64,000 nucleotides of DNA, taken from contig JAJHTX010000001.1 of NCBI GenBank assembly GCA_032164295.1, forward strand, positions 2,976,001 to 3,040,000, in the 5' to 3' direction. Positions within the stretch are counted from its first letter, which is position 1; the number at the start of each line of letters is the position of its first letter. The notes below the pieces were generated by a model that saw only the letters and a list, made by a program, of their open reading frames with translations, made no database searches and was not told where the DNA came from. The translations under genes and the position numbers were made by a program. The DNA is from Inonotus obliquus. Its lineage: Eukaryota > Basidiomycota > Agaricomycetes > Hymenochaetales > Hymenochaetaceae. This document shows, in pieces, positions 38,621-50,821 of this stretch.

Positions 38621-40403
38621 CCTTGGCGGAGAAGCGTCCACGACGCTGCTCCTAAGGTCTTCCGAATGCCAGTCACACCTCTTTTCCGGCTAATTGTTAA
38701 CGCTATAAACCGTCCATCCTTCACTCAGCAGCGCCGTGCGCTCGATTCTAGTAGACAGGGCACCCAGCCTGCTTTCGGCGCCCTTTCAGCCAGTGGCTGA
38801 CCCCCACTTAACACCATCTAGTGCGCAAACGGTTGCAGATACGCCTGCAAATACGTTAACCATTCGTTTGGTCATAATACGGTTGTTCCTAGCTACAATG
38901 AGCTATTACAACCGTCACCCTTCCTTCCGACTTGGGAGGATTACCGATTGTACACGTACGATCGGCGGCACCTGAAGTTCGCAGTGCATTGCTTTTGAAA
39001 CATCCAGTACATTCGCGGGCTCGGACAACATCGGACCTCCTCATCTGTCCTTCTGCACCCACGCAATTCACTCGTGATCGTATACCATCGTGGCAAAAGT
39101 CGGACATAGGCTGTTCACGGACAGGCAGTTCGTTCTCCATATAATATTTGCTTGGCTCCCGTCTTTCCGTCTGTAGGATATTTTTGTGTATTTGAAGTTG
39201 ATTTGAGAAAGATTCAATAAACAAATCATTATCTGTCACATGAAAACCGGAGAATACAAGTAGTGCGGCTAGTACTTATTGCAGTTGCAAAACACATTCA
39301 TCCGAACTTTTGAATTAACCGTAAATTGCTCTTGGTCAGTAAACGGTACATCCTTGCGAGAACCGGGATTCAAATCGTGACTCATAGAAAAACCTACCTC
39401 TCACGGTTAGTGTAAAAGAATACGTTGAGCATCTAAATCCGCACACCTCCTTATCGTGCGGAGGTGCGGGATTAGCAGCAGTAAGAGAAGTACTAGGTAC
39501 TCTTTTCGCATGAAAAGATTACACATAACAACTACATCATCCTTATTCTTATCCTCCCAAGCGAGAGAAGAGGCGGTATCGGGAGAAACTACGCGCTGAT
39601 TACACAGCATATAGGTTTTCCCGAGTCGGACTTCCAGCGAAGTGTCAAGCCGATGGAGATGGACCTTCCTGAGCTGAGGTGTATCTTCTGAGAAAAAGAG
39701 TTGCTGAACTGGACTTCGATAGGGTGGAGTATTCGTTATGCCCGAGGTAATGTGGAGCGTCATTGAGGAAAAAGCAGTCCGGTTTCCGACTGAGACTGAG
39801 TTCAACGTAGGCGTAGGGTTCAGCGGCCAAGCAGTCGCCTTGACTAAGACTTGGATGGTGTAAGACCTAAAGATTCAATACAGTTACTATACCTATATGT
39901 CTTGCTCCATCCTCCTAACGTGGACGAGTCAGGAACATCATCTTAGTTGTAATCTCGATGTCTCGCGTCTACTTTCACCTATATCCTAAGCATAGTGAAC
40001 CAAGTTTAGCCAACTTTGAAGATAGACGGCCGCAGCAGTAAGCAGTAGCAAGAACTCCTGTGCACCAAAGTTACTCCTGTAGCAGGCATAGAACATGTCC
40101 TTATGACTAGTCATCCGAGATCATGCGCCAGAGTTTCTGTATAGCTTCAGTAGCGGAGGGCAGTGTGTTAGGCTGTGGGGGTCTGATTAGGTTGTTGCCG
40201 TCGCAATACTGAGAGGAGGAAGCAGACAAGTTGGCTAGAGTGCCCTCGGATTTCATGTAGAAATTACTAGGATACAATGATAGTCAATGAGGAGGAGAGA
40301 CGGATATCCGAAGAACGATCACGTGGATATAAGGTCGGAGAATAACGGCGAATAATCCGACGTCATGAATTGATCCCCAACGAGAGCGGCCGCACGTAAG
40401 CAA
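38621..40403. other. Intergenic, one doubtful ORF
   Basis: No gene is recognised. A minus-strand frame of 132 codons (39407-39805) has a Leu run (LVLLLLLLIPHL) and no introns. It has no family match I know and is most likely chance or a decayed gene. Confidence 0.4.
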
Positions 40404-41221
40404 TTGGCCGACAATCATCACCCACTCGGACCGCTCTTGTCTCTCCCCAATAATTTCGTCTTTTTTTACTTTTTAGTCAATCTAATTCTTACTACTTATA
40501 CCCCCGGGGAAACTGTACAGAGTTCGCCACTCCCTTCGTACTCTTTGGTTTTCGTCCATTCTTTTATTTGCCACCGCACTTATCGACTGTTGAGACGGTG
40601 TCTCGGTTCTCCTATCTTACCTCCGTTCATATCACTGCCTTCACGCGTCTTGAGTTTGGTGGACGCCAGACGCCACGAGTGGTCAACGGTCAATTGTTGG
40701 GGGAACCTAAGTTGGGAACTAACCAAGAGCTTTACTTTTCCAATGGGTGAGTTGTATCGCCTCTGCTATCACAATCCCGCGAAACTAACGCTAATCATCA
40801 CTCCCCCCAACCTCTTTGTTCGCAAATCTCTTTTTGTCGAACAACTTATGTCTTGTGGATCCGCGTTCTCTTTCATATTCGCGCTTTAGCTACCGTAACT
40901 CTGAATTCCCCGGCCCAGGCGTCACCGCTAAGCGGGAGACATCCAGCTCAGGTTCAGAAAAGATACATACCAAGCAAATCCTCCCCTCTAGCTTGCCATT
41001 CCTCCATCCCATCGCCCTCACCATCATCACCAGGTAATACCTCGAATATTACCTCGCGACGAGCATCATGTTTCCCAACGTCTCGTCCCATACGGCCGTT
41101 TCCTTCTGTTGCGGCAAAGGCGACTACGAACCCGGCAAAGACTTTTGAAATTCCCGAGGCGTTCAAGTCTGGCTGCTTTATGCTTAATCTGACGCAGGCG
41201 GAGTTTAGTCGGCAAGAGTGA
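40404..41221 (+). CDS. Doubtful gene, unresolved exons
   Basis: A C/T-rich leader-like tract (40430-40640) is followed by AATGG|GTGAGT at 40742-40753 and a frame that ends PEAFKSGCFMLNLTQAEFSRQE* at 41221. The latter part (41050-41221) is open and has fungal-like composition with Ser/Pro/Arg. I could not connect it to a start with convincing splice sites. If real, it is a small basic protein of unknown role; a mitochondrial presequence-like pattern (SRRASCFPTSRPIRPF) is visible. Confidence 0.25.
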
Positions 41222-41994
41222 TTCATCGACTCGCGTTTTGTGTTCCGTGGAACTTTGTGCTGTTGAAAAGGTATGTCTTTGACGTGTTATTTTTAAAAAA
41301 CTCAACCTCATTTACTCTATTGAATGATTCCACCAGTAATTGAAACTTCAACCAATCCTTATCCGCATTTTTATCTCTGCATTATTCGAAAGCTTTTATA
41401 TGTTTCACATTATTCGAATTTTTGAACATAAGATACATACACACACATACCTGTATTTCTAGTTTTCCCAGTCACCCTTTTTTTTCGCTCCAACTTCTCA
41501 AATTACCTGTTGTTTCCACCTACTTCTACTTCTTTTACCGACCACTTCCGCCTTTTTATCCCGCTGTTGCAAAAACGTGGATGTGCTGGCTTGTAGATTA
41601 GGTCCAGTTATGATCGAACCAACGAGTGTCTGAAATATTTGTTGAATATTTACGCAGATCACTCCCGACAAATGAATCTTCGACAGTGACTTTACGATGC
41701 AGCCACCGTTGCGGCTAATTTGGATCGATCGCTCCCGTACAAAGAAGTTGCGGTGTGGTCTTATCTTGTTTTGAAATCCGTAACTTTCGAAACATGGAAA
41801 GTTCTATAGACGAAAGATCCAAACAGGCATCCCACCAGCATGCCGGGAAAGGAGGAAAATATATTAAATGTCTCGCAAAACCGACTTCTACAGTTTAACG
41901 AGTAGTTCAGCACTGTTCAGAGAATAGAGAGAAAGCTTCGAAGAGCTCAAAACGAAATCCCCTCCTCCATAAGAATGAGAACCGCCTTATCATT
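41222..41994. other. Intergenic, no gene seen
   Basis: T-rich 3' flank of the doubtful gene and of the TMEM33-like gene. It includes an alternating CATACA run near 41432-41448 and several TTTTT tracts. Confidence 0.45.
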
Positions 41995-43198
41995 TTAGCG
42001 ACGAGCTGCTCCTGCAGGGGCAGGGTTTGCGGGCTGTTGGTGGGCAAGGACAGAACCGGCCCAGCGAGAGATCAATGACTGTGTTTTCTCCCAACCAGTA
42101 ACAACCACAGGCGGCGTTCCTGGACGACGAGCATATCCATCAATGAGAACCCTCACATGCTCAACTGCGCGCTGCGTAAACTGCGAATGGTAAAAGCGCA
42201 AACGCAAGAAATGCGCGTAGATTATCGGCGCGAGGAGCGAATTCTGGAAGAGTAATGCTCCGAGTGCAACGCGCACAAGGATCAGAAGCTCTGCGTATGC
42301 AACGAGGCGCATTGCAGGATCATAGTTCGCTGCGGGAATTCCATACAGATAAGCATGGTAGCCTCGTGGCTAGGCTTAGAATTACACACCTTTGATCCAG
42401 CCCTGAAGTTTCTTCAAGAACGGATGCTGCGTTGGTGGCTGGCCTGTGACGGCCGGAGGCGTAGGCGGGAAGAAGTGCGGAAGAACATTCGACCGCACAA
42501 AAGTCAAAACATGAAAGAGCGAGAAGGTCGCGAATGGAATCAAAGAGACTTGATGTTGATCGCCGTCGCAAAGTCGCGAGTTTGGGTAAGCCACGTATGT
42601 CACGGACAAAATATGTAAGAACATACCTGGAATAGGCTTGGACATCCACCAGAAGATAGCAAGCAAGAAATATTGTACATTCTGTTTCAAAACAGTCAGT
42701 TGGGATGTATCATGACGAATCTGGCCCAAAACTAACCTCATCGACCATGGCACGTTTTAACGTTTGGGTGTTTGGTTGAGTCGCCTGATAACGATTGTTA
42801 ATATTCTACAGGTCTTCTGAACCTTTTTAACGCCGGAACTTACTTGATGTGCAAAGGATTTACTGAGAAAAGACGTAAATAAGCATGCGGGAAGACAAGG
42901 ACCGAAACATGCATAAGACACGCACTAGCAGACGATCGCATAACTGACGAGAGCGCCAAAGTAGCTTACTATCGGGAGCCTGTCAAATTAGAGATAGCGA
43001 ACGGAGTAAGGAACACGCACGAGAGTAGAGTCTAGATTGCCCAACGCTACGGAAAGTCAACCAGGCGACAAGATACTTCGTCGCGCAAATGAGTAGAACG
43101 AAATGACCTCCTGCCCAGACATAGTGCTATAAGCCACGAACGATGTTAGCAGCTATATGATTTTAAAGTCCGTTAAAACTGACCTGAGGAGTGGCCAT
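41995..43198 (-). CDS. TMEM33/Pom33-family ER and nuclear-pore membrane protein
   Basis: Begins with a 15-nt coding exon (MATPQ, 43198-43184), then HYVWAGGHFVLLICATKYLVAW, LPIVSYFGALVSYAIVCYKSFAHQ, ENVQYFLLAIFWWMSKPIPVALIPFATFSLFHVLTFVRSNVLPHFF, and after a Pro-rich loop LVAYAELLILVRVALGALLFQNSLLAPIIYAHFLRLRFYHS. The four-helix layout, the WW-PI-VALIPFATFSLFH block and FLR-RYHxS near the end fit the TMEM33 family. Yeast Pom33 and fission yeast Tts1, from this family, shape ER tubules and help pore assembly. The C-terminus is an Ala/Pro-rich cytosolic tail ending GAARR. A short exon of 19 nt (YKSFAHQ region) is part of the model. Confidence 0.78.
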
Positions 43199-43609
43199 GG
43201 TGATATACGCGTGTAAGTTGTGAGTACGAGAAGTGGATGATGAGTTGGATAAAGAGAAAGATGGAGAGGAGGTGAAGACACCACTTTCCGAATGTTGACT
43301 GACGTCGACTCACTTAGGGCCGGCTGAGTACCTGCACGTGCAAGGAGCGTGAGCATGACGTGTCCGTCACAGCCATACAATCGAATTTGGGTAGAAATAC
43401 CGTGACACTTTCGAAGATCTCTACAGCGGAGGTTAAGCGTGACCGAGGCTTTATACACTCGTATATGTTATTTGTACGACAAATCTATGTTTGAGAGATG
43501 GAGTGACTGTTACTGTATTACCCAATAACAGGTGAAGCGAGTGATCGGCAAACAAAGTTGTTTTGCTAAAGGACACTAGGAGAAGAACCAACCAGCTCAC
43601 GAACCTGTA
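43199..43609. promoter_or_regulatory. Divergent promoter region
   Basis: 411 bp between the starts of the TMEM33-like (-) and CBS-PB1 (+) genes. No specific site is assigned. Confidence 0.35.
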
Positions 43610-46232
43610 ATGTCACGCATTCCTGTTCCCGTCCACTCCCTCTCCCCTCCCCATCCTCAACACATCCAGCAGCGTCCCCAGAGTCCAATCCCATTTCCAG
43701 AGCCCGCTACTTCGCCTTCTCATATTCCTACCCTCAGGCACGCTCCTTCAATGTCCTCCGTCTCCTTCGGCTCAGCGTCCGAGACACGTAAGAAGCAAAA
43801 CAAACGCGATGAGGTGCGTTTACTCAACTTTTGTGTCGGACGAACGAACGGCGTGGATATAATGTGCAAAAATCACGTCTGCATGCGTGTTTGATGCGTG
43901 TAATTCATCGATCTCATGAGTTATGGCCCGCCATTTTCATTTTCTGCGAAATATCTCCGGTGGAATGCGTTTCTGCCTTCTTCGCTTCCCTCTGATACGA
44001 CGGAGTCTGCTGGGCTGACTGTGTTCTGTCTCTCCCCACAGGCTATACGGAAGAAGATCGAAAATGAGCTTGCCCGAAAACGTACAATTTCTATCAACAA
44101 CACTCAACGTAGACCTACCGGAAAGAAGATCACACCCAAGGGATCCGTCGCTGCGCTCAAGCCTAGTCCTGCTCTAACCGTGCCAGAAGGCATTACAGTC
44201 TCTGATGCGAGTCAGTTATGTGCAGCGAAAAGAACGGACTGTGTGCTTGTCGTGGATGAAGAGGAAGGATTGAGCGGCATCTTTACTGCGAAGGATCTTG
44301 CTTACCGGGTGAGTCACTCAACCTTTGGTTTATAAGAAGCTGTCGCTTAGATGGAAGAACAGGTTACTGCGGAAGGTTTGGATCCGCGTTCAACACCCGT
44401 CAGTGCAATTATGACACGAAACCCAATGGTGACGAGGGATACGACGAGTGCAACCGAAGCTCTCCAACTTATGGTTACCCGTCACTTCCGCCATCTCGTA
44501 AGCCTCCCGCCTCGATAGGTGGTATGATTTAAGCGAATCTAACGAGATTCATTTAGCCGGTATGCAACGAAGAAGGAAATGTCGTCGGTCTCCTTGACAT
44601 CACTAAGGTCTTCCATGAAGCTTTGGATAAAGTCGAGCGTAGTTCATCTGCTTCTGAAAAGCTCTATCATGCTCTTACTGGCGTACAAGCGGAGTTGGGT
44701 CCAAATATGTCCACAAATCCACAGGCAGCTGCGATGCTTGCGTACGTTGACGCTTTGCGCGAAAAGACCGCGCTACCAGATTTAACGACCGTAATGGACT
44801 CGCGCACACATCCTGCGACTGTCGGCCCGAAAACAACGGTGAAGGAAGCAGCTAAGCTTATGAAAGAGAACCGCACGACCGCGGTGTGCATCATGGAGAA
44901 TACGGGTGTACCAGGGACTCCTCCCCGTATCGCGGGTATTTTCACGAGCAAGGACATTGTCCTGCGAGTGATAGCAGCTGGACTAGAACCGTCCCGATGC
45001 AGTGTTGTTCGCGTCATGACACCCCATCCGGATGTAGCGGCGCCGACTGTGACAGTGCAAGATGCGCTGAAGAAGATGTATAGTGAGTGCTTCACCGACT
45101 TGCGATTTTCGGGAGATTGCTATAATTTTGGCTCACAGATGGACACTATCTCAACCTACCCGTTGTCGAGTCGGATGGTCGCTTGGTCGCAATAGTGGAT
45201 GTACTAAAATTGACTTATGCTACGCTCGAACAGGTCAGTCAAGGTGCTTTATTATCGCATATAAAACCTGCTAAATATTTCAAACGTGACTAGATGGATC
45301 AAATGGCGGCCAATAGCGGAGTTGACACGTCCGGCGGACCGATGTGGGGCCGCTTCTTCGAATCAATCGGACATGACGACAACGATTCCGCCATCTCCGG
45401 CTCGAATATTCCAACCGACATCAATATCCACTCCCCTCCTCCCTACCCGGACTCCCCACTTCACCATCATCGGCGTTCCCCGGAGGTGGGTCCGAACGAT
45501 TCGGCGTCCGCTGTCGAGGAGGATCGTGGGTCGAACATGGATTTCCCTTTGTTGCGAAGAGCACCTCTTTCGAGCGTGGGTGGACCAACGCCGGTTGATG
45601 ATGGTACATATGTCTTCAAGTTCAGTACCCCGAGTAAACGCGCGCACCGCTTCCAAGCACGGTATGATGACCTTGAGCACTTGCTAGAAGTCATCATTGG
45701 TAAACTCCAAACGGATCCTTTCTTTACTCCTTCCACCGAAGAGGGTGTAGAAGCTCCAAAGACAGATGACTTCCAACTGTATTACAAAGATGCAGACGGA
45801 GACGATGTATACGTCTCGCAGAGTGACGATTTGAACGACGCCGTTAAGATCGCTCGAAAAGCCGGTGTTGACCGAGTAGTGTTGTACTTGCACGGTGGCG
45901 CGTCTTGGATTGTACCGAAGAAGCCGGAAGTAGCAGCAGCAGAAACGAATGTGCCGGTGAAGGGAAAGGAAGGGATAGCGTCTGCCGATGACATGGGAGT
46001 TAATGCCAGTGTCAATGCCCTTGCTAATGGTGTACCTCCGTCTGCCGTGGTTGATAAGACAGCGGATGCAGCGGCAGCGTCTGGTACAGCTAATACCGGT
46101 GCCGGTAATGTTCCGTCTACAGGTGCTGACGATATACTCGGTATACCACGCGATCTACTCTTACCTGCGAGTATCGGCGCTCTGGCTGTTGCTATTATCG
46201 CTGTCTTTACGATTTCTCGTCTCTCGGATTAA
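43610..46232 (+). CDS. CBS-domain and PB1-domain protein with C-terminal membrane anchor
   Basis: Exons 43610-43813, 44042-44308, 44363-44497, 44557-45082, 45139-45233 and 45294-46232 give 721 aa. After a Pro/Ser-rich start come four CBS motifs in two Bateman pairs (PEGITVSDAS..., VSAIMTRNPMVTRDT..., DSRTHPATVGPKTT..., VVRVMTPHPDVAAPTVT...), each with the G-I/L-x-D/K signature (GIFTAKDL, GLLDITKV, GIFTSKDI, AIVDVLKL). These bind adenine nucleotides in other proteins. A PB1 domain follows (YVFKFSTPSKRAHRFQ; acidic YYKDADGDDVYVSQSDDL). A C-terminal helix (SIGALAVAIIAVFTI) ends near the tail. The order matches fission yeast Mug70-type proteins, whose task is not clear. Confidence 0.9.
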
Positions 46233-47381
46233 TCGAAGTGGAACGAACAGACGGACGAACGAACTGAAAACGAATGGTGGATAGTTGATTTTTTCTTTTA
46301 GTAGCCGTAGTCGTAGTCCCATTGAATGGATATGCATACCTACTAGTCTCAGGCTCAAGCACTTCTTTCCTTTCTCCCTTCATTATTTTTTTCTTGGTGA
46401 TGTCTTCGACCATGCGATCATGCGAAATACTAGACCCCAGTTCTTGTCGATAACTCAAAGTACAAGTCACCTATTCATGTCTTTACACGGCCCTGCTAGC
46501 TAGTAATCTCAAATGAATGATAGTAGTTTCGTGGCACAAGTCCATCTGTATGTAGATGCATATTACCTTCCGTATGGAAACAACCCCCTTATGCCGCTTC
46601 TTTATATATATCATAATTCAAAGTATACCTTTCTCACGATGGACAACGGCCGACGGCCGACGGATGACGCTGTGTGCTAGAGCTGAAATAGTCGAATGAT
46701 TTCTTTGATTTCTTTCTCACACAGTCACAGTAAGGAAAAAAAGATATACGAAAAAAGGAAAGAAAAGAAATGCAATTTGGAATATTTGGGGACATGACAT
46801 AAACAGCGATCGATATCTTTGAGGGTTCGTATAAAAGATCATGCGCGCGTCATAGCGGAGGGTCACGAAAAAAGGAGGAGGGGATAGGAACGTAAGTTGG
46901 AAGACGGAGATGTATTGAGAGACGCGTACGGACATTGGATAATGGATGACGGTATGACGGCAAAGGGACCAATCGAGACCGAGACCGAGACGAGGAAGAG
47001 AGAGAGAGCCCTTGCCGAACGGACCAAAAAAAAGACAGAAAAATCTCCAAAAATTTCCAATCTTGTAGGTCAGAGTTAACACGAGCAACGACAAATATCA
47101 ATGTATATCACAGCTAAGAAAAAAAGGGCGGGTCGTGTGATGATGAAGACTGCATCGACTTGACGCAAGGCAGGCAGGCAAGCAGTACCAGCAACAGAAG
47201 AAAAGAGAAGAGAAGAGTTAGGAAAAAATGGAAGCAATGTACAGTTTGAGATGCTGAAGCGGTAAAATGGTGAAAAGCGGCTGGGAGGTGAAGAGAGGAG
47301 GGAAGAATGGAAAAGGGATGAGACGGGGGTTAATGCAGTTTATGCGTCTATAGAGAGAAAAATATTCACAGAACCCTTGTC
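46233..47381. other. Convergent intergenic region
   Basis: 3' flanks of the CBS-PB1 (+) and Ras (-) genes. It is A/G-rich with several poly-A and GAGA runs (46730-47060), holds the repeat CGGCCGACGGCCGACGG at 46648-46664, and has no gene. Confidence 0.5.
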
Positions 47382-48305
47382 CTACATAATGATACATTTC
47401 TTCCTCTTCTCGCGTTCTTGACGGATGGGCATCGGGGGTCCCTGCTCGATCTGCCTGGTTTGACGAAGAGCCCGCACGAGATTGGTAAACAGACGCTCCA
47501 CATTATGGGAGGTCTTGGCGGAAGTCTCGAGGAACTCGCACCCGAAGGAACGCGCCAGCGCCAGTCCTTCCTCCCGCGACACCTCTCGCTCGTACGTCTT
47601 GTCACACTTGTTTCCGACCAGGACGAAGATTGGTTTGTTGCGCTTTACGCGCAACATTAACTGTCGGAAGACTTCCAGTCGCTCGAAAGTTGCGCGCGAC
47701 GCGATCGAATACACCAGGATGAATCCCTGGCCTTCCCTGTGCGCGCATGAGTATACTTGTTTCATTCTGTGGCTTGGTGGCTGGGAAATGGAGAACATAC
47801 CGAACCCATTGATCGCGGAGCGTCGCGTACTCCTCTACAGAGAAATCTCAGTGACAAATCCCTGTCAACTTTTTAAACTTGACGCACCTTGCCCCGCAGT
47901 ATCTATCACCTCGACGAAGCACATCCGATTGTCCACTACAAGTTGCTTTCGGTACGCATCCTCTATTGTCGGGTCGTAAGTCTGCAGAGGCGAACCATTA
48001 TCAGATACGGCAACGTTATCCCGATGAATCAGCAATCCGACGAGGCGGAGCTCACACGTACCTCTGGAACGAAGAAAATGGTGTGATTCCACACGGGGTA
48101 CATCTCAGTTATCTCAGTCGAAAAAAGGAGCATAGTAACGAAACACGCACCGACAAAGCAGTTCAGCGTGAACTGAGGTATTTGATTGATCATAAATCAG
48201 CCATGCGCGTTAAAATTGGAAAAATGATCAGAAGCTCACCTGAACAGCCAAAGCTGTCTTGCCGACACCACCATCACCCAACACAGCTACGCGCCAAGAG
48301 TCCAT
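47382..48305 (-). CDS. Ras-subfamily small GTPase, farnesylated
   Basis: Membrane-bound signalling switch. Exons 48305-48240, 48172-48151, 48063-48062, 47981-47888, 47834-47801 and 47736-47382 sum to 573 nt (190 aa). G1 is GDGGVGKT, the effector loop reads [17 protein letters not shown]3 is [16 protein letters not shown]4 is NKCD and G5 is ETSAK. The tail is basic (KRKK) and ends in the CaaX box CIIM, which predicts farnesylation. The sequence fits the Ras/Rsr1 branch rather than Rab or Rho. The third exon is only two bases (AG); without it the reading frame and the effector loop break. At codons 11-13 it has D-G-G rather than the A-G-G or T-G-G of classic Ras. Confidence 0.9.
48062..48063 (-). 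other. 2-nt microexon (AG) in the Ras gene
   Basis: On the minus strand the bases run TTCCAG|AG|GTACGT. Exon 2 ends GTC-G and exon 4 begins ACT-TAC; adding AG gives V-E-T-Y-D-P, the canonical effector loop. The flanking introns are 87 and 80 nt with normal ends. Confidence 0.75.
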
Positions 48306-50707
48306 GCCCGCAGTAGATGGAAGCGAAAGGGAAGGACGTAGTAAGATTCAAAGGATTACGCGAGGCGATAACGGGTCGCGTTGATGCGCGCAGATGATCG
48401 GTGGCGAATATGCCGAGAAATCCGCTGTTTTCTGGGGTGACAGAGGAAGGTCAGGACCGAAGGGTGAGGCGATGGCAGAGAGGGAGAAGAAAATTGGCTC
48501 ACTTTTTAGGAAGATTGAAATGCAGAGATGGCTTTGATTTGAGGGGTTGTTGGAGGGTATAGAGCTTCTCGTATGCCTCCGTATAGAAACTGATTCGATG
48601 GGATGGCGTTTAGAGATGCGAGGTGTTGTGGATAATGATTTATAGAAATGAAAAGAGAGAACTTAGTCGTCGTCGCAAAGTTCGTGTCTCGTCGTTAGAA
48701 AGAAAAGTGAGTAAAAGAGGAGGAGAAAAAGATCGGGCTTAAGGCTCGCACTTGCTCACAGACTTGGGATGTTCACGGTGTTGACGAATGAGTCCCACCC
48801 CGCTATTTGTATACGTATGCAAAATTATATAACATCATTACGTAATACCCCTGCTCTCCGTGCCCCTCAACACAGCCAACCAACAACAACCACTCGCCGC
48901 CTGAAGATATATACTCCTACCTGCCATCACGAGTTCCTCTACGCAGTCTTTGTTTACTCCTCTCCTTTTTGTTTCCGATGAGCACAATAAGGTCGGTAAT
49001 ATCCAGGACCATGGATGGCTTTTAGCCGCCTGTTGCCCAATCACACACAGCACTCGCTTCCACCACTTGACGCATCGAGAAGGACTACATTCCCGTCTTC
49101 CGTATCCCTTCATCCTCTTTATCCCCTCCCTCCTCTCTGGCGCATCCTACGGCACAGTCCGTAGATTTCATCTCCCTCCCTATTCAAGTACCACCGGTCT
49201 TCTGCCATTTACAGACATGCACGGCACTCAACACCGCGGTCAACCCCTAGATCACCGAGAAAGCAAGTGCCACTCCGCGCATTTGTCCTCACTCCTTTCC
49301 CGTTCTTTGCGAATTCGAATTCCTCCTACTTGGTTCTAAATTCCCAGCACCAAGATAGGATGATACATCCATACATGGAGAATCGACGAGCCTGCACCGC
49401 CGGGTCCGAAGAATTTATAATCCATCCACCATGTGCGTACATCATCATCTATCTATCTATCCGCTGCATCCATCTACGAGACTCACATGTACACAGAGAT
49501 GCAGGAAAGTCCAAAGACCGCAGGGTGCTATACATACCAATAAAAGTAGAGTTCAAACTACACATGTTTCTCATCTACGCCGAGCTTGTTCAGTCAACCT
49601 TAAAGAAAGTCCCTCCGGAGCTTGGGAAGGGCTGAGATGAGAAGCCACCCCTCGCGCTCATCGCTCATGGGGGTCATGGACATAATTAAGTAAGTTGTCG
49701 TGTATGTCGGACGGAGATGTTTTGAGACTCCTATCGTCCTTTAGACTTTCCTCAATCTCCCTTTTGCGATCTGCTTTGATATGAGCCTGATTGCCACTCC
49801 GGGCTCCGAAATTATGGGGATTTTCGGTGTTCGAATTACTTCAGTGTATGCGTGTTATGTAACTCAAATGTCCCTCTTTTTAGGCACCCCCCCTTGACAT
49901 CAGGACTTGAGATCTAGAACGGGCTGTAAGGTACCATTATGTCAAGACTGTCAGTGTGGTGCTCAGGGTCTGTTCTTGATCGAGGTCATACTCTCTACTA
50001 AGGTCCCCGCTCAAAGGTAATCTATCCCTTCCTTGCTCCCGCTCTGTCGAGCAACCACCCAATCACCGATCACCCGTAATCAACAGTTCCGCCGGCTTCA
50101 ATTTCGGAATCAACACAGGTTCCTCTATAGGCTTGCATGCGATAACTCTTCCGGAAGCAAGTGGTAAGGCACACCCACACAAGATTGAATATTGAGAAAT
50201 TTGATGCCGCATAGATTGCATATAAAAGCTACGCTCACTAACTTTGTTCAAGTTTCCTTATTGTTGATTGATTTGAGGTCAATATCAATACTAATTTCTC
50301 CTGAAAATCTATAGCTTGGGAAAATATAGCTTTTCGGGTCGGATCTGGTATTCACTGGCAATCTATTGAAATCAATATGCTCGAAGGATCAAAGGATGGA
50401 TACGGTACTAAGTATGTACTTTGGTACGATCGAGAATAGTGGGTGGGACGAATGACGAATGATGACATCGAGACAAAGCAAAAGAATACTTATCCTACAT
50501 CCTGGCCTAACCTATTCAATCCTCACATGAGTCACTGGAAAGAGAAAAAAGAGTCCTAAAGGTTATCCCTGCCCCGAATCCCGATACATGGGTGGGTCTT
50601 GAGTCCTGAGTCCGAGCCGAGGATTTCTCCCGTTAGCCAATGATACTAAGACTCGGGAGGTGTACGTACAAACTAACATACAAACACGAACACGAATGAC
50701 TTTCTTC

Positions 50708-50821
50708 TGAATTCTGGATTCTGGATTCTGAAATTCTGAAGTTCTCGAATTCCACTAGATCTCTCTCGAATCTTCTCACTGACAAAATGTTTCCCTCACA
50801 CACACACACTCTCTCTCTCGT
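50708..50821. repeat. Simple repeats: TTCTGGA units, then (AC)n and (CT)n
   Basis: GAATTCTGGATTCTGGATTC and related heptamers are followed by ACACACACAC and CTCTCTCTCTC at 50798-50819. Confidence 0.7.

Noticed and set aside
39300..39395. tRNA-like pieces (TTGGTCAGTAAACGG and GGGATTCAAATCG)
   Set aside because: They resemble A and B boxes loosely, but no acceptor stem or anticodon arm can be paired.
39407..39805. 132-codon minus-strand ORF with a Leu run
   Set aside because: Single frame without known motif, no introns in an intron-rich genome and no clear start context; mentioned only in the intergenic entry.
48769..49640. Several 70-130 codon plus-strand ORFs
   Set aside because: No domain, poor start contexts and no splice-consistent extension; composition is that of intergenic DNA.
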